A stretch of 29,845 nucleotides of DNA from positions 1 through 29,845 of IMG/VR virus record IMGVR_UViG_3300044742_000092. One strand, given 5' to 3'. Within the stretch, counting starts at the first letter, position 1. The number at the start of each line of letters is the position of its first letter. Below, piece by piece: positions 12,466 through 20,640 of the stretch. Position numbers and translations under genes: made by a program. The stretch comes from a virus. The notes beneath the pieces are model-generated. The model ran no database searches and was not told the DNA's origin. It saw nothing but the letters and a program-made list of their open reading frames with translations.

Positions 12466-13097
12466 CAGGCGATGTCGTATTCGTAGGTGAAGGACAACAC
12501 GTCACCGGAGCCGAGGCCGAGCGCGAAGGCTGAACCGGTCATACCTTGGTACAGGGTCACGCTGAGCGCGGGGTTGGTGGTGTCAACCAGGCGGATGTTG
12601 GCGGTAGACGTCAGCACGCACAGCGACGGGTAGATGTTCCCCGCGGACGAGTCGTAGATGATCCCTGAGCCGCCGTACTGGCCGGAACGGACCGCGGTGA
12701 CCGGTGGGGCGATGATGATCGGGTTGTTCGCCGTTCCCGTCCCGGTGATCGCCAGATTCACCTGCACGTAGCAGGTGTAGAACCGACGTTGGTAGGTGGC
12801 CGAGGTGACGGTGCAAGTGATCGCGCCCGGCTGGAACAGCCCGGGCGTGTAGCTCTGCGAAACAAGATCGTGAGCTAGCCACGTGGCGCCGGTGTAGCCA
12901 TAGAAGCAGTTGTCGACGGTGACGTAACACAACATCCCCTCGGTGGGGACAGCGATCGCAGCGTCGCGGGCGGCGGTCGACGCGAAGCGGTGAACGACCC
13001 GGTCCCTAATCGCGTTGCCCCAGGTCGCTTCGATGCGGCCGGTGGTGCCGACGACATCGGCGATCGCCCCGGGGTCCGAATATGTGGTCGCGGTCAG
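12465..13097 (-). CDS. Minor tail/fibre protein with displaced start, apparent CTG start (210 aa)
   Basis: The frame continues 54 codons above the first ATG (12935) up to a TAA, and the upstream part reads as real protein: TATTYSDPGAIADVVGTTGR, WGNAIRDRVVHRFASTAARD, AAIAVPTEGMLCYVTVDN. T-A-A-R-D-A-A-I-x-x-P-T-E-G-M-L-C-Y is a familiar join in actinophage tail or fibre genes. No ATG, GTG or TTG is available there; the only candidate is CTG 13097, which overlaps the TGA of the HNH gene (CTGA), as ATGA/GTGA do elsewhere. The remainder is beta-rich (GAITCTVTSATYQRRFYTCY). The natural start was apparently taken over by the HNH insertion upstream. Confidence 0.7.
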   Translation of the reverse strand: MTATTYSDPGAIADVVGTTGRIEATWGNAIRDRVVHRFASTAARDAAIAVPTEGMLCYVTVDNCFYGYTGATWLAHDLVSQSYTPGLFQPGAITCTVTSATYQRRFYTCYVQVNLAITGTGTANNPIIIAPPVTAVRSGQYGGSGIIYDSSAGNIYPSLCVLTSTANIRLVDTTNPALSVTLYQGMTGSAFALGLGSGDVLSFTYEYDIA

Positions 13098-13519
13098 ACC
13101 ACCTTAGGAGCGCGGCGCTCTCGCGACGCGTTACACGGATGGCAGGACGGGACCAGGTTCCCGGAAGCGTTGTTGAGCCGGTCATGGTCGAGGTGATCAG
13201 TGACCAAATCGACACCCCAGGTGACTTCGCAATGACACCAGTGGCATGGATGCGATCCATCGCCGATGGCCTCGAAGAGCACGAGACCATGCTCAAGGAT
13301 CTGACCGGCTGGCGTCGCGAGCGGATGGCCCTTGTAGCCAGACATCTTCCAATATCCACACGCCGTGATGTGGCCGGGAGACTTCGGCTGGACGTACCGC
13401 GGATCCCCGTGGCGAGCGATGCGGAGACGATGTAGCTCGCACCACAGAGAGTTAGTTGATCGGGGAACCTGACCACATTCCGGGAGGAGGCACGTGCGCG
13501 TCATCGTCAAGGTGTTCAT
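13094..13519 (-). CDS. HNH homing-type endonuclease between tail genes (141 aa)
   Basis: ATG 13519 has TAGGAG five bases upstream. Residues include a Cys/His cluster CLLPECG...CELHR, the DNA-contact region GYWKMSGYKGHPLATPAGQI, then CHWCHCEVTW, DHLDHDRLNNASGNLVPSCH and PCNASRERR: the His-Asn-His core with two CxxC zinc pairs. It would nick or cut DNA and move as a free-standing homing gene. An in-frame ATG at 13504 (MTRTCLLPEC) is the probable original start; the first five codons (MNTLT) fit the N-terminus of the downstream tail gene better. Its stop overlaps the tail frame. Confidence 0.88.
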   Translation of the reverse strand: MNTLTMTRTCLLPECGQVPRSTNSLWCELHRLRIARHGDPRYVQPKSPGHITACGYWKMSGYKGHPLATPAGQILEHGLVLFEAIGDGSHPCHWCHCEVTWGVDLVTDHLDHDRLNNASGNLVPSCHPCNASRERRAPKVV

Positions 13520-13526
13520 GCGGCTC

Positions 13527-16196
13527 CTAGGTGGGGAATCGGGCCAGGCTGATCGTGCAAATCCACTTCATCTGGTGACCGACCTTCGTCACCTGGTGAT
13601 GCATCCCCTCCGTGTACGAGGCCTGAGTGAACGACGCCGCGATGGCCGAAGGGTGGAAGTAGTGGATGTCGGTCGGCTCGAACAGCCGCATGAACGACAG
13701 GTGGCTGTACAGCGAGGAGGGGGCCATATCGGCGTCGACGACGATCGAACCGATCCCGGTGTCGCCGCCGGCCCGGAAGTCGAGGACGTCGTTGACGATC
13801 GCGGCGACGGTCGTGTCGGACTGGCAGATCAGGTCGCGGCGTGGCCAGCCGTTCCCGGTGTCGACCCTCCCGAACTTCGAGACGGAGGCACCGTCCTGGA
13901 CCTCGATCTCGTGGCCGTCGACCCGTGCCCCGATGACCGCGTTGAGGATCCGCTGGTTGTTGGCGTAAGGCTGAGCGGAGGCGACTGGCAGCTCGCCGCC
14001 GGTGGGGGCGTTTGAGAAGGTCCGGGGCGGCGCGGAGGACAGCGGGTTGTTGAGGATGACGCCACCGTCGGCGTAGCCGTAGAACTCGACACCGGCGGAG
14101 TCTGCGGTGAGGTAGAGCTCGGCGAGGCGTTCACCGGCGAGGGTAGTGGAGGTGAACGTGGCCGCCTCGGAGAACGCCGGAACGTCACCGGCGTAGAGCC
14201 CGTAGGGGAAGAGGGCGTCGGAGAGAAGCCGGTCTACCCGGGCGTAGATGCCCTCGCCGCCACCCTGCTCACCCTGCTCGATCCCGTTGTGGGTGGCGAG
14301 GGTGGAGATCGGTTCGACGAGGGTGACGGCGATCCAGGCGTCCACGTTCTGTTCCGCGTGTTCGACGATGTCTTCGACGAGGCCGGTGAACATGGTGCGG
14401 GAGAAGATCTCCGATGCCCCATCGGACGAGGTCGACCCGATGCGCATCAGTAGCCCGGAGCGCATCCATGACACGCCACCGTTCGTGTAGGCGCCCGACG
14501 TCGCCCACGGTGAGACGGCGCCAGTCTGGTTGTCGAGGTCGATTGAGCCGACACCAACCCGAGGACGGCCGCCCGGCTGATCGGCGCCGACCTGCCAGTC
14601 GACACCACGAACGATCGAGGTGTTGTCCTCCCAGCGGCCATCACCGGACCACTGCTCAACATCCCAGAAGTTGCCGTCGGTACCCGACGACCAGACCCCG
14701 CCGCCACCGTTGAACGGGTCGAACACCTGCACCGAGAAACGGACCTGGTAGGTGGTGTCGATGGTGGAGCAGGCGGTGCCCCACGTGCGCAGGGTCTGCT
14801 GACGGACAGCGGCGCGCAGGTCGCGGGTGACCGGCAGCACCGTCGGGTCGGCGGGTCGGAGAGCGATGGTAGTGGCGATCCATCCGCCGCCCGGGTTCGG
14901 TGGATCGACCGGGGCGAAGGTGTGTGTGCGGACCAGGTCGAGCTGACTGGGAATGATCTGGTGGTGAAAAACGCCGCAGGTCGCGAGGAGCTTCCCGCCG
15001 GTGCCCCCCGATTCACCGTCGGCGGCGTCGACCATCGTGAACGGCGAAATGGTCGTGTCGTCGGTGAGGGTGATGCCGTTGATGGTGGCCGCGTCGGAGC
15101 AGGAAGCGTAGGTGACGATCGCGGCGCAAGCGGTGGCCAGCACTCCGATGTCCGGACCAGTGTGCGTGGTGGTGCTGGTGCCTGTGTTAGAGGTCGCCGC
15201 CACGTCAAGGGCGGTGGTGGCGTCGACGCCTCGGAAGATCGACAGATAGGTCTGGAGGGCGGATGCGGAGGCAACGACCACGGTGGGGGCCGCCGTGCCG
15301 TTGGCGAGCTTGCGACCGTACAGGGCCTGGACGTGGGTGACGGAACGTTGCGTGCGCAGCAGGAGGGTGTACCCGGACGGGGTCGTGATCGCCGAGTTAG
15401 AGCCCTCCTGGTGGACACACAGGAGGGCATAGTCGTCCGCGACGGCGGCATAGCCGGTGGGGTAATTGGCGGTGACCGAGGTGCCGCTCGACGTCGAGGA
15501 CGTGCCGGACTTCTCACCGGTGCCGTAATGAACGATGAACCCGGGGGGCGTTGTCGGCGCAACAGCGATCTTGACTTCGATGCCTTGCGCCTGCCACCGC
15601 GCCGACGTGGTCCACGTCTGCGTGGCGGACAGGTCGGCGGACGCGACCCGCCACGTAGCGAGACTGGAATGGTTGGGGGTCGTCCCAGACCTCGAGGTGC
15701 CAGCCGTCCAACCAGCCTCAGCCGACTGGGATTCGTTGGCACGGTGGACGGCGTGGAGGATCTGAGCGTTGCTCGCGTCGGCGAGTGCGGCGAACGTAAC
15801 CGTTGCCGTCGTCCCGGTCAGGCCGGTTGCGGCGATCGGGGACTGAACGACCGGGACGGATTCCTGGTGGCCGGTGACCTGGATGACATGCCATGAGCAG
15901 CCGGTGGCGGTCACCGCGCCGTCCATCGTGAGCGTGATCGTGAAGCTGCCGGGAGCATCGCCGCACTGGGCGGTCCAGGAACCGATGGCGGTCAGGCCAT
16001 CGACCTGCTCCGGTTCCGTCTCCGACCAGGTCAGGCCGCCACCGGAGATCGTCGCGGCCGGAGCCGTCGTGCCGTGGGTCGTCGAATAGGGGACGTAGAG
16101 AAACGCCCGGGCGGCGGGGCTGACCGAGGCGGTGACGTAGGAGGTGGCGTTGCCGTTGTCGTAGTTGGAGGTGAGCTCTGAGACGGCCAGCGCCAT
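13527..16196 (-). CDS. Large minor tail protein, tail tip/hub with duplicated N-terminal domains (889 aa)
   Basis: ATG 16196 follows the tape-measure stop by three bases. Residues ~1-210 form a beta-rich domain homologous to the protein at 7756-8475; residues ~215-430 (FIVHYGTGEKSGTSSTSSGT to GGGWIATTIALRP) form a second similar domain, often seen in phage adhesion proteins. The C-terminal ~450 residues, with YQVRFSVQVFDPFN, IVRGVDWQVGA, GVGSIDLDNQTGAVSPW, MFTGLVEDIVEH and AWIAVTLVEPIST, look like the distal tail/hub unit of siphoviruses. It is expected at the tail tip and to contact the host surface. Confidence 0.85.
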   Translation of the reverse strand: MALAVSELTSNYDNGNATSYVTASVSPAARAFLYVPYSTTHGTTAPAATISGGGLTWSETEPEQVDGLTAIGSWTAQCGDAPGSFTITLTMDGAVTATGCSWHVIQVTGHQESVPVVQSPIAATGLTGTTATVTFAALADASNAQILHAVHRANESQSAEAGWTAGTSRSGTTPNHSSLATWRVASADLSATQTWTTSARWQAQGIEVKIAVAPTTPPGFIVHYGTGEKSGTSSTSSGTSVTANYPTGYAAVADDYALLCVHQEGSNSAITTPSGYTLLLRTQRSVTHVQALYGRKLANGTAAPTVVVASASALQTYLSIFRGVDATTALDVAATSNTGTSTTTHTGPDIGVLATACAAIVTYASCSDAATINGITLTDDTTISPFTMVDAADGESGGTGGKLLATCGVFHHQIIPSQLDLVRTHTFAPVDPPNPGGGWIATTIALRPADPTVLPVTRDLRAAVRQQTLRTWGTACSTIDTTYQVRFSVQVFDPFNGGGGVWSSGTDGNFWDVEQWSGDGRWEDNTSIVRGVDWQVGADQPGGRPRVGVGSIDLDNQTGAVSPWATSGAYTNGGVSWMRSGLLMRIGSTSSDGASEIFSRTMFTGLVEDIVEHAEQNVDAWIAVTLVEPISTLATHNGIEQGEQGGGEGIYARVDRLLSDALFPYGLYAGDVPAFSEAATFTSTTLAGERLAELYLTADSAGVEFYGYADGGVILNNPLSSAPPRTFSNAPTGGELPVASAQPYANNQRILNAVIGARVDGHEIEVQDGASVSKFGRVDTGNGWPRRDLICQSDTTVAAIVNDVLDFRAGGDTGIGSIVVDADMAPSSLYSHLSFMRLFEPTDIHYFHPSAIAASFTQASYTEGMHHQVTKVGHQMKWICTISLARFPT

Positions 16197-16199
16197 CGG

Positions 16200-18119
16200 T
16201 CAGCGGCTGCCGTTGCGCAACGTGTACCGGTCGAACGCGCGACGCACCGCAGTCGGATCCGAACCGACGGGAAGGTTGATGGTGACGTTGGCGCCGGGAG
16301 TCCCCCAGCTGGACCAGCCCGGCCGGGCCGCCATCTTGTCCTGGTCCTCGTTAGAGATGACCTGCTCACCACCGTGGACGACCGCCATCTGCGCCTTGCC
16401 CCTCGGGCCGGGCACCTCGCCGCCCTGCGCGAAGTGGAGGGTGCCCGTCGTGTTGTAGCCGGCACCACCCTTCGCGATGATCTGGGCGTTGATGATCGCG
16501 TTGCGAGTCCGGGTCAACGACTGCAACGCAGCCTCCGCAGCCGACACGCCGAGCACCTGTGTGATCAAGGCCGCGTTACGGGTACGGCTCGTGCTGTTCA
16601 GCAAAGCCTCTGCCGCCGCCACCTGACCTTGGTCGATCAACGCCTTGATCTCCGACACCTTCTCCGGCGGGATGTTGTTGATCTGGGCGATGTGATCGAT
16701 CAACGCGGCGCGCGTCGGCCCCTTCAACGTGGCGGCCTGCTGTAGGGCGGACTGGTTGAACAGCTCGATCGTCTGGGCGCCAGAGAGCGTCGCCCCGTTG
16801 GCCTTCAAGGTCTGCTCGTAGACGGCCACGGTCGCGTCGGCGAAGTCGATGGCGGCCTTCGCGCCATCCCGGTAGATGTCGTTCAGCTTCAACTGGTCGT
16901 CTTTGGCGTCCTTTACAGCATCGTCGTAGCCATTGACGAACCCGGTCAGCTTGTCCTGTGCCTCGGCCAAGGCGAAGGTCGAGTCGGACGAGGCGCGGGC
17001 AGCGTTCGCCTGATCCTTGACGGCTTGCGACGCGGCGGTGGCCGATGCCACCGCCGCGTCGAGCGCGGCGTTGTAGTCGCGCTGCTTGTCGGCCGCTTCC
17101 TTCGCTGCGTCGGCAGCGTCCTTCGTGACGTCGGCCATCGTCCGGGCCTTCGGGATGTAGCTGGCGAGGCGATCCTCCAAGAACTCGGCGCTCTTCTTGG
17201 AGTCATCGATCTTGGTGATGAACTGATCCCAGGAGTCAGCCTGGAAATCGATCTTGATTCCGGTCAGCTTGCCGAACAGACCGCCGCCGCCTGCGTTGGT
17301 CCCGGTCTTGTCCTCGATCTCTGCGATCTTCTGGCCCATCTTGTCGAGCCACTTGACCACGCCAACCGATGCCTCAGCAGCCCTGATCATCGCCGGAGCA
17401 AGAACGCCGCCCAACTCGAGCGACAGACCTCCCACCGCGTCGCCAGCGTCGTCCATGGCGTCACGAAGAGCCTTCGCCTTCGCGAGCTCTTCCGGGTTGA
17501 TGGCCTGGGCGTCACCGACGGCCTTCATGTCGGCCACGATCTTGTTGGAGCCTTGGCCGATCAGTTCGGCCATGTTCGTCCAACCCTTACCGAACAGCTG
17601 CGACGCCACCGCCGCCCGCTTCGCCGGATCCTGGATGCTGTTGAGCGCGTCGACCGCGTTCAAGAAGGTCTGCTGGACATCGACCGCACCCGACGCCGTC
17701 CGAGCGATCTCGATCCCGGCGGCCGCGAAGGCTTGCGGCGTGTTCTGCGCCGCCTTGTTCATCTTGTTCAACGCACCCTCGACATCAGACCCGGAGATCC
17801 CGATGTCCCCTGCCACCTCGATCAACCGAGACGAGGCGTCCACCGAGAGGCCGGTGGCGTCCGCGAACTTCCCTGCCGCCAGCGCCGTGTTCTCGAAGGC
17901 GGAGATCGACTTCGCTGCGAACCCGGCCACCGCGACCGCAGCCCCAGCGATCGCCGCCGGCGACGAAGCGATAGCGGAGAAGGCACCACTGGCCCCGGCC
18001 TTGAGCTTGCCGAACCCACCCTCTGCGTTGCTGACGTCGGTCTTGAGCTTATTGAGCTGGGAGGAGGCACTGCCGGTGACGACATCGACAATGAGCGAGA
18101 TCTTCTCGGTGAAGGCCAT
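16200..18119 (-). CDS. Tape measure protein (639 aa)
   Basis: ATG 18119 directly follows the TAG of the upstream gene. The start MAFTEKISLIVDVVTGSASS and long Ala-rich helices with a hydrophobic segment (AIASSPAAIAGAAVAVAGFA) are typical. Residues ~330-420 are coiled-coil-rich (AAKEAADKQRDYNAALDAAV). The region KGPTRAALIDHIAQINNIPP through SRTRNAALITQVLGV carries the tape-measure repeat of short D/H-I-x-x-I segments. It ends with a Gly-rich motif and NLPVGSDPTAVRRAFDRY near residue 616, a common tape-measure terminus. At about 1.5 A per residue the tail would be near 95 nm. It sets tail length and may aid DNA ejection. Confidence 0.92.
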   Translation of the reverse strand: MAFTEKISLIVDVVTGSASSQLNKLKTDVSNAEGGFGKLKAGASGAFSAIASSPAAIAGAAVAVAGFAAKSISAFENTALAAGKFADATGLSVDASSRLIEVAGDIGISGSDVEGALNKMNKAAQNTPQAFAAAGIEIARTASGAVDVQQTFLNAVDALNSIQDPAKRAAVASQLFGKGWTNMAELIGQGSNKIVADMKAVGDAQAINPEELAKAKALRDAMDDAGDAVGGLSLELGGVLAPAMIRAAEASVGVVKWLDKMGQKIAEIEDKTGTNAGGGGLFGKLTGIKIDFQADSWDQFITKIDDSKKSAEFLEDRLASYIPKARTMADVTKDAADAAKEAADKQRDYNAALDAAVASATAASQAVKDQANAARASSDSTFALAEAQDKLTGFVNGYDDAVKDAKDDQLKLNDIYRDGAKAAIDFADATVAVYEQTLKANGATLSGAQTIELFNQSALQQAATLKGPTRAALIDHIAQINNIPPEKVSEIKALIDQGQVAAAEALLNSTSRTRNAALITQVLGVSAAEAALQSLTRTRNAIINAQIIAKGGAGYNTTGTLHFAQGGEVPGPRGKAQMAVVHGGEQVISNEDQDKMAARPGWSSWGTPGANVTINLPVGSDPTAVRRAFDRYTLRNGSR

Positions 18120-18575
18120 CTAGAACACCTGCCCCAGCTTCACCACCAGCGCCTGATGCGCCGCCTTCGGAACGACCGTCGTCGCCTTACGCTGCGCATT
18201 GGTGATCGTCCGCAACCCACGCGACGGCCCAGACCGGAACGACCGGCGCGGGCCGCGCGGCGTATTGAAGATGACGCCCGGCTTACGAACCTGCTTCGAC
18301 CCTTTGCGCCCGGACTCGGCCAGCTTCCAAGCGCCGGCCGGCCGATACTTGATCTCCGCCGACGTCCCACCCACCGAATCGAACCCGGCCGACAGGGCGC
18401 CCATCCGACGGAACCCGGAGAAACGCCGGTCACCGCCAAGCGACGACGCAGCCTCCTCGAGCGCCGCCACCTTGGCCGCCATCCCACCGGCGCGCAGCAT
18501 GGCCTGCACCGTCGAGGGATCCAACACCTTGCCGACCTTGGCTGCGGCATCGGCCAGCGACGACGACGTGCCCAT
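18120..18575 (-). CDS. Tail-assembly region protein, gp10-like (151 aa)
   Basis: ATG 18575 shares one base with the stop upstream (TGATG). The protein is basic with helix-rich ends: MGTSSSLADAAAKVGKVLDP, then IKYRPAGAWKLAESGRKGSK, RSFRSGPSRGLRTITNAQRK and AAHQALVVKLGQVF. The Y-R-P-x-G-x-W-x-L-x-E-x-G segment is found in small tail-completion or HK97-gp10-like proteins. It sits where tail-assembly chaperones normally lie, directly before the tape measure, but no frameshift site or fused frame is visible. Exact role uncertain. Confidence 0.6.
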   Translation of the reverse strand: MGTSSSLADAAAKVGKVLDPSTVQAMLRAGGMAAKVAALEEAASSLGGDRRFSGFRRMGALSAGFDSVGGTSAEIKYRPAGAWKLAESGRKGSKQVRKPGVIFNTPRGPRRSFRSGPSRGLRTITNAQRKATTVVPKAAHQALVVKLGQVF

Positions 18576-19030
18576 CAGCTGTACGCCTCGGTCGGTGCTG
18601 CGGTGAGTGGATAGGTCTGAGAGTCGGTGGAGACTTCGCCCACCTGGCCGCCGTAGCCGACGCCGGACACCAGGAACCGGCCCGACCACTTCGGGTTCGA
18701 CGTCGACACGACCCCACCCTTCAACGTCCCCTCGTAATACAGCGACCCGGGCGGCGACGCTGCGGTGTCCGACATCGCCGCGATCAGCAAGCGGGTTAGG
18801 TAGGCCGCAGAGGTGGCGTCCGGGTTAGAGAAGTACTGGATCGAGAGCGTCCAGTCGGACCAGCCGACCCGGTTGTCTCGCACCGTCGCCGTGAGCACAG
18901 GTGGGATCGGGACAACCTCACGGACACCCTGCAAGCGGAACGACGAGACGACACCGCCGACCTCGGTGCAGGAGACCGACGATGCCCCGATCTTGAGGTT
19001 GCCGACGATGACGACCGGGACTGCGGCCAT
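18575..19030 (-). CDS. Putative tail protein (151 aa)
   Basis: ATG 19030 follows AGGAGG five bases upstream. MAAVPVVIVGNLKIGASSVS, then VGGVVSSFRLQGVREVVPIP, WSDWTLSIQYFSNPDATSAA and YYEGTLKGGVVSTSNPKWSG show alternating strands of a tail-tube-like or Ig-like fold. YLTRLLIAAMSDTAASPPGS is a loop-helix typical of tail tube subunits. With the major tail protein candidate next to it, this could be a second tube-related protein or a tail terminator. Function inferred from position and fold type. Confidence 0.6.
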   Translation of the reverse strand: MAAVPVVIVGNLKIGASSVSCTEVGGVVSSFRLQGVREVVPIPPVLTATVRDNRVGWSDWTLSIQYFSNPDATSAAYLTRLLIAAMSDTAASPPGSLYYEGTLKGGVVSTSNPKWSGRFLVSGVGYGGQVGEVSTDSQTYPLTAAPTEAYS

Positions 19031-19077
19031 AGCAACCTCCTAACTGGCAGCGAAGCGAATAAGGCCAGGTCAGAGGC

Positions 19078-19497
19078 TTAGGCCACGGGATAGGTGACAC
19101 CTGTCTGGCTCGCGTTCGCGAACTCGACTGTCATCGCCGACGGCTCACCTACTGCCGCGTCAACCATCATGTAGTCGAACAGCAAAGCCGAAATCAGATA
19201 GGCCGGGTTCGTCGCCGACCGGGCTGCGCTGGTTGGCCGGATCTCGACGTTGAACGGGGTAGTCGACGCGATCAGCGGAGACAACGTGGCGTGGACCTTG
19301 GCGGCGGCGAAGTCCTGAAGGAACGTGACCGACACGCCGGCATCTCCGAGCCCCTTCAGGAACGCGAGGCTCGTTGCACCCATGCAGGTGACGTCTTTCT
19401 TGGCGCGGGAGTCGGTCGTCGTCACGTTCGTCACATGGTCGGACAGGGTGACGCCGTTGATGATGATGGCGACATCGGTCGCAATGGCGATGGCCAC
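19078..19497 (-). CDS. Major tail tube protein candidate (139 aa)
   Basis: GTG 19497 has AAGGAG five bases upstream. The sequence reads MAIAIATDVAIIINGVTLSD, DHVTNVTTTDSRAKKDVTCM, FLKGLGDAGVSVTFLQDFAA and MTVEFANASQTGVTYPVA. A V-x-L-x-D-H-V opening, a central D-x-K-K-D-V-T and a G-D-A-G-V-S-V-T-F-x-Q-D-F strand are characteristic of small siphovirus tube proteins of about 140 residues. It would polymerise around the tape measure. It is followed after a 47-base gap by another tail gene with a strong ribosome site. Confidence 0.75.
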   Translation of the reverse strand: MAIAIATDVAIIINGVTLSDHVTNVTTTDSRAKKDVTCMGATSLAFLKGLGDAGVSVTFLQDFAAAKVHATLSPLIASTTPFNVEIRPTSAARSATNPAYLISALLFDYMMVDAAVGEPSAMTVEFANASQTGVTYPVA

Positions 19498-19499
19498 GG

Positions 19500-19886
19500 T
19501 TACTCCTTAGGTGGTCGGGTTGACTTCTCTGGCTTGACGGGCGGTGGCGCAGCGACACGGCGGATGTGGAAACGGAGCTGCTCCTCACGGGCGAGCGGCA
19601 CCGCAGCCTGGAAGGTCTCGCCCGGTTGCACGACATCACGTTGACGGGACGCCGGGCATTCGATCAGGTTCACTTCGATCGTCGAGTCGCCAATCACCTC
19701 ATACCAGTCGGGTTCCAAACCGAGCAGCCCGGAGTCGACATTCGCCCACTCGTCCTCCGCAGTGAAGACGTGGTCGAAGACGTCACCCTGGACGTATGTG
19801 CCGTCCTCCAGATGGACGGTGACAGGCAGCAACACCTTGTAGCGGCGCGTCCCGGCCTCGACCTTCAGCCCCTTGCCGATGGTCAC
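19500..19886 (-). CDS. Small phage structural/head-tail protein (128 aa)
   Basis: ATG 19886 overlaps the stop of the gene upstream (ATGA). MTIGKGLKVEAGTRRYKVLL, VHLEDGTYVQGDVFDHVFTA and DEWANVDSGLLGLEPDWYEV are landmarks. The motif G-D-V-F-x-H-x-F then D-E-x-x-x-V-x-S-G-L-L-x-L-x-P-x-x-Y-x-V-x-G recurs in actinophage proteins of the head-tail gene region. A Lys/Pro tail (VKPEKSTRPPKE) ends it. Precise function unknown. Confidence 0.75.
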   Translation of the reverse strand: MTIGKGLKVEAGTRRYKVLLPVTVHLEDGTYVQGDVFDHVFTAEDEWANVDSGLLGLEPDWYEVIGDSTIEVNLIECPASRQRDVVQPGETFQAAVPLAREEQLRFHIRRVAAPPPVKPEKSTRPPKE

Positions 19887-20221
19887 GGCTGGGAGAGGTT
19901 GAGGACCGCGACGGTGACCGACGTCGTGAAGCTATGCGTGACGGTGCACAGCCCGGTTGTCGGATCAGCGAAAAACTGGGGGGGGAACGGGCCGATTACC
20001 CGAGACTGCGCGTTGGTCACCGATACCGAGTTGTCGGCAATCGTCAGGCCGGGAGGGTCGCCGGCCGCGACCACCTGAGCACAGGTGTCCGGGGAGCCCC
20101 CGCCGTTCGTGACATACAGAAACGTCTGACTGCCAGGCACGAACGTGTCGGACGCGCTGACCGCCGTGAACGACGGGTTGAGCCCCGTCCGACTGATGGA
20201 CTGGGTGGTAAGCAGAGCCAT
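19883..20221 (-). CDS. Decoration-like structural protein (112 aa)
   Basis: ATG 20221 has AGGAGA upstream. MALLTTQSISRTGLNPSFTA starts, followed by VSASDTFVPGSQTFLYVTNG, DNSVSVTNAQSRVIGPFPPQ and TVTHSFTTSVTVAVLNLS. The order L-N-P-x-x-x-A-x-x-A-x-D-x-F, T-N-G-G, a V-x-V-x-N-A-x-x-R-x-I-G-P-F strand and a F-A-D-P turn is a recurrent phage structural family of about 110 residues, thought to decorate or stabilise capsid or tail parts. No Lys at all is seen, unlike its neighbours. Confidence 0.75.
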   Translation of the reverse strand: MALLTTQSISRTGLNPSFTAVSASDTFVPGSQTFLYVTNGGGSPDTCAQVVAAGDPPGLTIADNSVSVTNAQSRVIGPFPPQFFADPTTGLCTVTHSFTTSVTVAVLNLSQP

Positions 20222-20229
20222 GATCTCTC

Positions 20230-20640
20230 CTAGGCGGTGTTGTGAATCAGGAACCGCACAGCCGCCCCGTAGGCCCCGTAACCGGCGACCTCTTCGAAGC
20301 CGAGCTGGCGGCAGTCCATGGCGACGGCGTTGATGTTGGCTAAGCCGAGCGTCTTGTCGTTGTCGACCGCGGCGACGATCGACTGCGGGCCGTCGTCATC
20401 GATGTACGGGAACAAGCTGATGGCCTGGCGGTCGACCACCGACGAGACGAGGATCACCACCTCGAGCTCGAGGCGGATGACGCCTCGCTGCATGGTCTGG
20501 CGGTAGTCGATGGCCGGCGGGAGGATGAAGGCGGCCGGGTACTCGGCGGTGCCGGGGACGTGGTCGAACACCCGCAGCCCGGCGATAGACCGCAGCTGCT
20601 GCTCGAGGCCGGCGATGATGTCGACGAGGCGAGGACTCAT
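20230..20640 (-). CDS. Tail terminator/minor capsid-like protein (136 aa)
   Basis: ATG 20640 overlaps the connector stop (ATGA). MSPRLVDIIAGLEQQLRSIA opens with a helix and continues GLRVFDHVPGTAEYPAAFIL, IRLELEVVILVSSVVDRQAI, DDDGPQSIVAAVDNDKTLGL and AAVRFLIHNTA. The pattern helix, strand with V-F-D-x-x-P, then E-L-E-V-V-I-L-V and a N-I-N-A-V-A strand is that of tail-terminator (gpU-like) proteins, located correctly between connector and tail tube. It should cap the tail. Confidence 0.7.
   Translation of the reverse strand: MSPRLVDIIAGLEQQLRSIAGLRVFDHVPGTAEYPAAFILPPAIDYRQTMQRGVIRLELEVVILVSSVVDRQAISLFPYIDDDGPQSIVAAVDNDKTLGLANINAVAMDCRQLGFEEVAGYGAYGAAVRFLIHNTA

Noticed and set aside
14922-15896. 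324-codon plus-strand frame opposite the large tail protein
   Set aside because: Low-complexity Gly/Arg/Val product with no start context; explained by G/C bias in the opposite gene.
17025-18614. Plus-strand open frames of 529 and 289 codons opposite the tape measure
   Set aside because: They are mirror frames of a G/C-rich gene with strong family evidence on the other strand; the sequences are Arg/Pro-rich and carry no motif or ribosome site.
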